64,000 bases of DNA from Pleomorphovibrio marinus (GTDB taxonomy: Bacteria; Bacteroidota; Bacteroidia; Cytophagales; Cyclobacteriaceae), in assembly GCF_003347495.1 (NCBI RefSeq), contig NZ_QCXY01000001.1, forward strand, positions 1,364,001 through 1,428,000, read 5' to 3'. Of the stretch, positions 61,607-64,000 are shown piece after piece. Position 1 is the stretch's first letter. Every line of letters begins with the position of its first letter. The notes beneath the pieces were generated by a model. The model saw only the letters and a program-made list of their open reading frames with translations. It did no database searches and was not told the origin of the DNA. The position numbers and the translations under genes were made by a program.

Positions 61607-63022
61607 TTGCTGAGCTTTTTTAAATTTAACGATCCCATTAGACTAGTGGGTATTATCCTACTTTTGCTTTTGCTGAGGCTACCCTACATGTGGATGGGTA
61701 CTCCAGTCACTCAACCGGAGATGCTCTGGCTGCTGGTCGGAGAAAGGATTTCTGAGGGATTCATGTTGTACACCGACATCAGGGACAACACCGCACCCCT
61801 TTCTGCACTGATCTATGGGGGCTTGCATTTCATTTTTGGAAGAACCCTTTGGCCCTATCACCTGCTGGCTTCCTTTATTATCTTCTTGCAATCCGCCTAT
61901 ATCAACTCCTTATTCCTATCCCACAAGTCTTATGATGAAAACACTTATCTTCCGGCTTTTATAACGGTCCTACTTTTTCACTTTTCCTATGACCTACTTA
62001 CCTTATCTCCAGTGCTCCTGGGAAGCACTTTTTTGCTTTTGGCAATAGGACAGCTCTTCAGCCTGGCCACCATTAATCAAAACAACACGGAAGCCATTGT
62101 ATTGTTGGGGCTTTTCGCTGGGTTGGCACCTTGTTTTCACTTTCCACTTTTGTTTTTCCTTCCTGTTATGATCCTGACAGGATTATTTATCAGCAATTTT
62201 AATTTCCAAGAACTCTTACTTTCCATAGTAGGTTACTTTCTACCCCTTTCAATCATTGGTCTCTTTTTCTTCTGGAACGGTGCTTTTATGGACTTTGTGC
62301 AGGGACTGATGTCACCGGGGTGGAAATTGGATAGTTTGGCACATGTGAGTTATAGGGAATTGCTCTATGTTATGGCTTTCCCAATCGGATTTACCGTTTT
62401 CGGTTATCTTGCTACTAGTCTTTGGGGCCGGCTTTATATTCACCAACAGAAGCAAAAACAAATAGTAATGATCTATGGCCTGGGTGCAGTCCTATTGGTT
62501 TTTTTAAACTATAGGGTGATTGCCTATCAGTTTATTCCCTTCATTCCCCTAATGGTTTTCTTTATTAACCACCTAATTTTAAGGAATGAGCGTTTATTCG
62601 TTCAATCGGTGCTCTTTTATGCCTTATTGATCAGCGTTCCTTTTTTTGGCTACAGTTGGTTTTTTTACAAAAAAAATGACAAGTCCTTCTCGGACTATGC
62701 CCTTAAAATAGAAGAAAAACATGCGATAGGAAACGGAAGTAAATTGTTGGTGTTGGGGAAAGATTTGGCATATTATCATTCTGCCAGTCCTGCCACCGGA
62801 TTTTTAAATTTCAACTTGTCCAAAAAACATCTTCTTGAGGTGGAAGATTTCGACAAGATGCATGTGACTATGGCCAATTTTCAGAAGGATCCTCCCGAGT
62901 GGGTTATTGACCAGGAAGGTGTGTTTTCCAGCATTCTTCCCTATTATCCAATACTACAAGAAGCATATACGCCTAGAAGACCCGGGATATATGAGTTAAA
63001 GAAGGGATCTCAATTTCCCTGA
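61607..63022 (+). CDS. Polytopic membrane protein, possibly GT-C-like
   Basis: The 471-residue protein starts at a TTG (61607); the nearby ATG at 61596 is in another frame and ends after eight codons. It has about ten transmembrane helices and a soluble C-terminal part (about 360-471). The first loop reads GFMLYTDIRDNTAPLSALIYG, where an acidic residue pair before a P-L step resembles the catalytic loop of GT-C glycosyltransferases such as ArnT/PMT relatives. It may be related to the DUF6427 group; I am unsure. It diverges from rbfA and converges with rpiB. Confidence 0.65.
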   Translation: MLSFFKFNDPIRLVGIILLLLLLRLPYMWMGTPVTQPEMLWLLVGERISEGFMLYTDIRDNTAPLSALIYGGLHFIFGRTLWPYHLLASFIIFLQSAYINSLFLSHKSYDENTYLPAFITVLLFHFSYDLLTLSPVLLGSTFLLLAIGQLFSLATINQNNTEAIVLLGLFAGLAPCFHFPLLFFLPVMILTGLFISNFNFQELLLSIVGYFLPLSIIGLFFFWNGAFMDFVQGLMSPGWKLDSLAHVSYRELLYVMAFPIGFTVFGYLATSLWGRLYIHQQKQKQIVMIYGLGAVLLVFLNYRVIAYQFIPFIPLMVFFINHLILRNERLFVQSVLFYALLISVPFFGYSWFFYKKNDKSFSDYALKIEEKHAIGNGSKLLVLGKDLAYYHSASPATGFLNFNLSKKHLLEVEDFDKMHVTMANFQKDPPEWVIDQEGVFSSILPYYPILQEAYTPRRPGIYELKKGSQFP

Positions 63023-63036
63023 TAAGATTCTGCTAG

Positions 63037-63480
63037 CTATCCACAAGTGATTTTATCTACCCTTCTCTGGTGCCTCCCCCCTTCAAAGTCAGTGGTCAGG
63101 AAGGTTTCCACCATCTTTACGGCTAGCTCAAAATCCACAAAACGGGCAGGGACAGCTAACACATTTGCATCATTATGTTGCCTGGCCAATGCTGCCAGCT
63201 CTTCTTTCCAGCATATGGCCGCCCTGATATGGGAATGTTTGTTGGCTGTAATAGCTACCCCGTTTCCACTCCCGCAAATGATAATACCCTTATTTATAGC
63301 ACCTTTTTCATTGCCCACTTCTCTACACAAGGGGTGTACATAGTCCGGGTAATCCACGGAACCATCATTGTAAGGGCCGAAATCCTTTACTTCGTATCCC
63401 TTTTCAAGTAGTACCTGGGTTAATTTTTCTTTATAGGTGAAGCCAGCATGATCCCCACCTAACGCAATCGTTTCTTTCAT
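63037..63480 (-). CDS. rpiB: Ribose-5-phosphate isomerase B
   Basis: RpiB interconverts ribose-5-phosphate and ribulose-5-phosphate. The 147-residue protein has LGGDHAGFTYKEKL near the start, the catalytic-cysteine segment IICGSGNGVAITANK and the RAAICWKEELAALARQHNDANVLAVPARF block. Length is normal. Its ATG at 63480 coincides with the end of an interspersed repeat copy, as for porD, so the leader comes from the repeat. The gene upstream on the same strand is the probable tatC, a common arrangement in Bacteroidota. Confidence 0.95.
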   Translation of the reverse strand: MKETIALGGDHAGFTYKEKLTQVLLEKGYEVKDFGPYNDGSVDYPDYVHPLCREVGNEKGAINKGIIICGSGNGVAITANKHSHIRAAICWKEELAALARQHNDANVLAVPARFVDFELAVKMVETFLTTDFEGGRHQRRVDKITCG

Positions 63481-63935
63481 ATGTTTATAATTTCTTTTCA
63501 GCGGTCATATAGCCTGCCCCTGCCTGCCCCGAACTTGCTTCGGGGAACTCGTTTCGGGGGAATCTCGCATCTCCCCGATAGCTATCGGGGCATCCCAGTG
63601 TGTGACGTGCTCGTCATTCCCTGACTGCCGTCAGGACAGGCTAGATTTCATCTGTTTATATTTTTTTTTTAAAGGCCAGATGGAATGCCCTGGATAATCA
63701 TCCCCCTGTGTGAGAACTTTTCTCATGGGCATTTCATGTGTTTAAATTTTCTTTCCAGCGGCCACACAGCCTGCCCCGAACTTGCTTCGGGGAACTCGCT
63801 TCGGGAGCCTGTCCCTGCCTGCCCCGAACTCGTTTCGGGGAATTTATTTCGGGAGAATCTCGCCATTTATAATCACCCCTGTGTGTGGCGTACTCGTCAT
63901 GCCTGACTGCCGTCCAGGCAGGCTCGATTTCCTCG
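63481..63935. repeat. Tandem interspersed palindromic repeats, copies B and C (rpiB-tatC spacer)
   Basis: This 455-bp gene-free stretch holds two copies of the unit seen at 16942-17125. Copy B (about 63481-63655) starts at the rpiB ATG with ATAATTTCTTTTCAGCGG. Copy C (about 63680-63930) starts with GAATGCCC...GGGCATTTCAT and repeats TTTCTTTCCAGCGGCC. Both carry CCCCGAA/TTCGGGG hairpins and end in a CTGACTGCCGTC / CAGG-type module. A perfect 18-bp palindrome lies at 63573-63590. Confidence 0.82.
63573..63590. repeat. 18-bp perfect palindrome inside repeat copy B
   Basis: CCCCGATAGCTATCGGGG reads identically on both strands. It is present in copy B and absent from copies A and C, so it is a separate module inserted in the array. 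Confidence 0.8.
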
Positions 63936-63936
63936 C

Positions 63937-64000
63937 TTAGTAATCATTAGAAAGCTCCTCTTCCCTTTTTTGTTTCTCTAATCTTTTGGCTATCACTATT
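63937..64000 (-). CDS. 3' end of a gene, probably tatC
   Basis: The minus-strand frame ending at TAA (63939-63937) reads IVIAKRLEKQKREEELSNDY. A hydrophobic start followed by a basic, glutamate-rich tail is typical of the C-terminus of Bacteroidota TatC, and rpiB next to tatC is a common order. TatC is the membrane receptor for twin-arginine signals such as that of the oxidoreductase at 29867-31000. Only 20 codons are visible, so the assignment is tentative. Confidence 0.45.
   Translation of the reverse strand, partial: IVIAKRLEKQKREEELSNDY

Noticed and set aside
61596-61622. ATG at 61596 as the start of the polytopic membrane protein
   Set aside because: It is in a different frame and terminates after eight codons. 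A sequencing error could merge the frames, but the sequence as given favours the TTG at 61607.

Overview
The window looks like chromosome from a Bacteroidota bacterium, most likely order Cytophagales and close to Cyclobacteriaceae (Cyclobacterium, Echinicola, Algoriphagus type). The evidence is a SusC/SusD pair, two proteins with type IX secretion (T9SS) C-terminal sorting domains, a DUF4835/PorD-type protein, OstA-like and BamD outer-membrane assembly proteins, and repeated occurrence of the Bacteroidota promoter element TAnnTTTG ahead of genes. About 51 protein genes are supported. I see no rRNA, tRNA, CRISPR array, prophage or intact insertion sequence. The family assignment is from recalled sequence patterns, not from a search.

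Layout. 1-1770: RidA-family protein (cut by the window edge) downstream of a GntP gluconate-type permease. 1908-4226: large T9SS-sorted surface protein. 4435-8830 (+): DUF4105 membrane protein, uvrB, a small outer-membrane-like protein and an AlbA/Schlafen-domain protein, meeting recX tail to tail. 9390-11062 (+): tpiA, terminator, prmA. 11151-13142 (-): collagen-like lipoprotein and a GH5-like secreted glycosidase. 13426-22297 (-): a housekeeping and envelope block (ostA-like, T9SS-sorted protein, bamD, rpoZ, coaBC, DUF4835/PorD, recN, fabI), interrupted by an interspersed repeat between coaBC and porD. 22353-29805 (+): tilS, a cNMP-domain protein, mdh, a 904-residue propeller protein and an MscS channel. 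29867-31000 (-): a Tat-exported lipoprotein oxidoreductase. 31243-34400 (+): GT2 glycosyltransferase, flippase-like membrane protein and a degenerate glutamyl-tRNA-reductase-like protein. 34425-38307: lipoprotein, small coiled-coil protein, ABC-F ATPase.

38906-52157 (-) is the main accessory region: SusC, SusD, a PVC-type cytochrome/sugar-dehydrogenase lipoprotein, a DUF1080 lipoprotein, a DUF4432 aldose-epimerase-like protein, a PMI-type cupin, a TIM-barrel sugar isomerase/epimerase and a Gfo/Idh/MocA oxidoreductase, closed by a strong terminator. It has no classical glycoside hydrolase, kinase or regulator. It therefore reads as a glycan/glycoside utilisation locus using redox (3-keto-sugar) chemistry rather than hydrolysis.

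52477-55945 (+): an M23-like protein, an M20 amidohydrolase, an alanine-racemase-family protein and a META-domain lipoprotein. 55992-61524 (-): purU, a SNF2 helicase, a LolC/E-like permease and rbfA. 61607-63022 (+): a polytopic membrane protein. 63037-64000 (-): rpiB, a tandem array of the same repeat seen at 16.9 kb, and the 3' end of a gene that is probably tatC.

Points most worth a second look: the redox-type utilisation locus; the GluTR-like paralogue whose catalytic cysteine position is alanine; an interspersed repeat whose end coincides with the start codons of porD and rpiB; a compact cloverleaf-like element at 38.7 kb; the collagen-like lipoprotein; and a stand-alone M23-like domain otherwise known to me from kinase/aminotransferase fusions.
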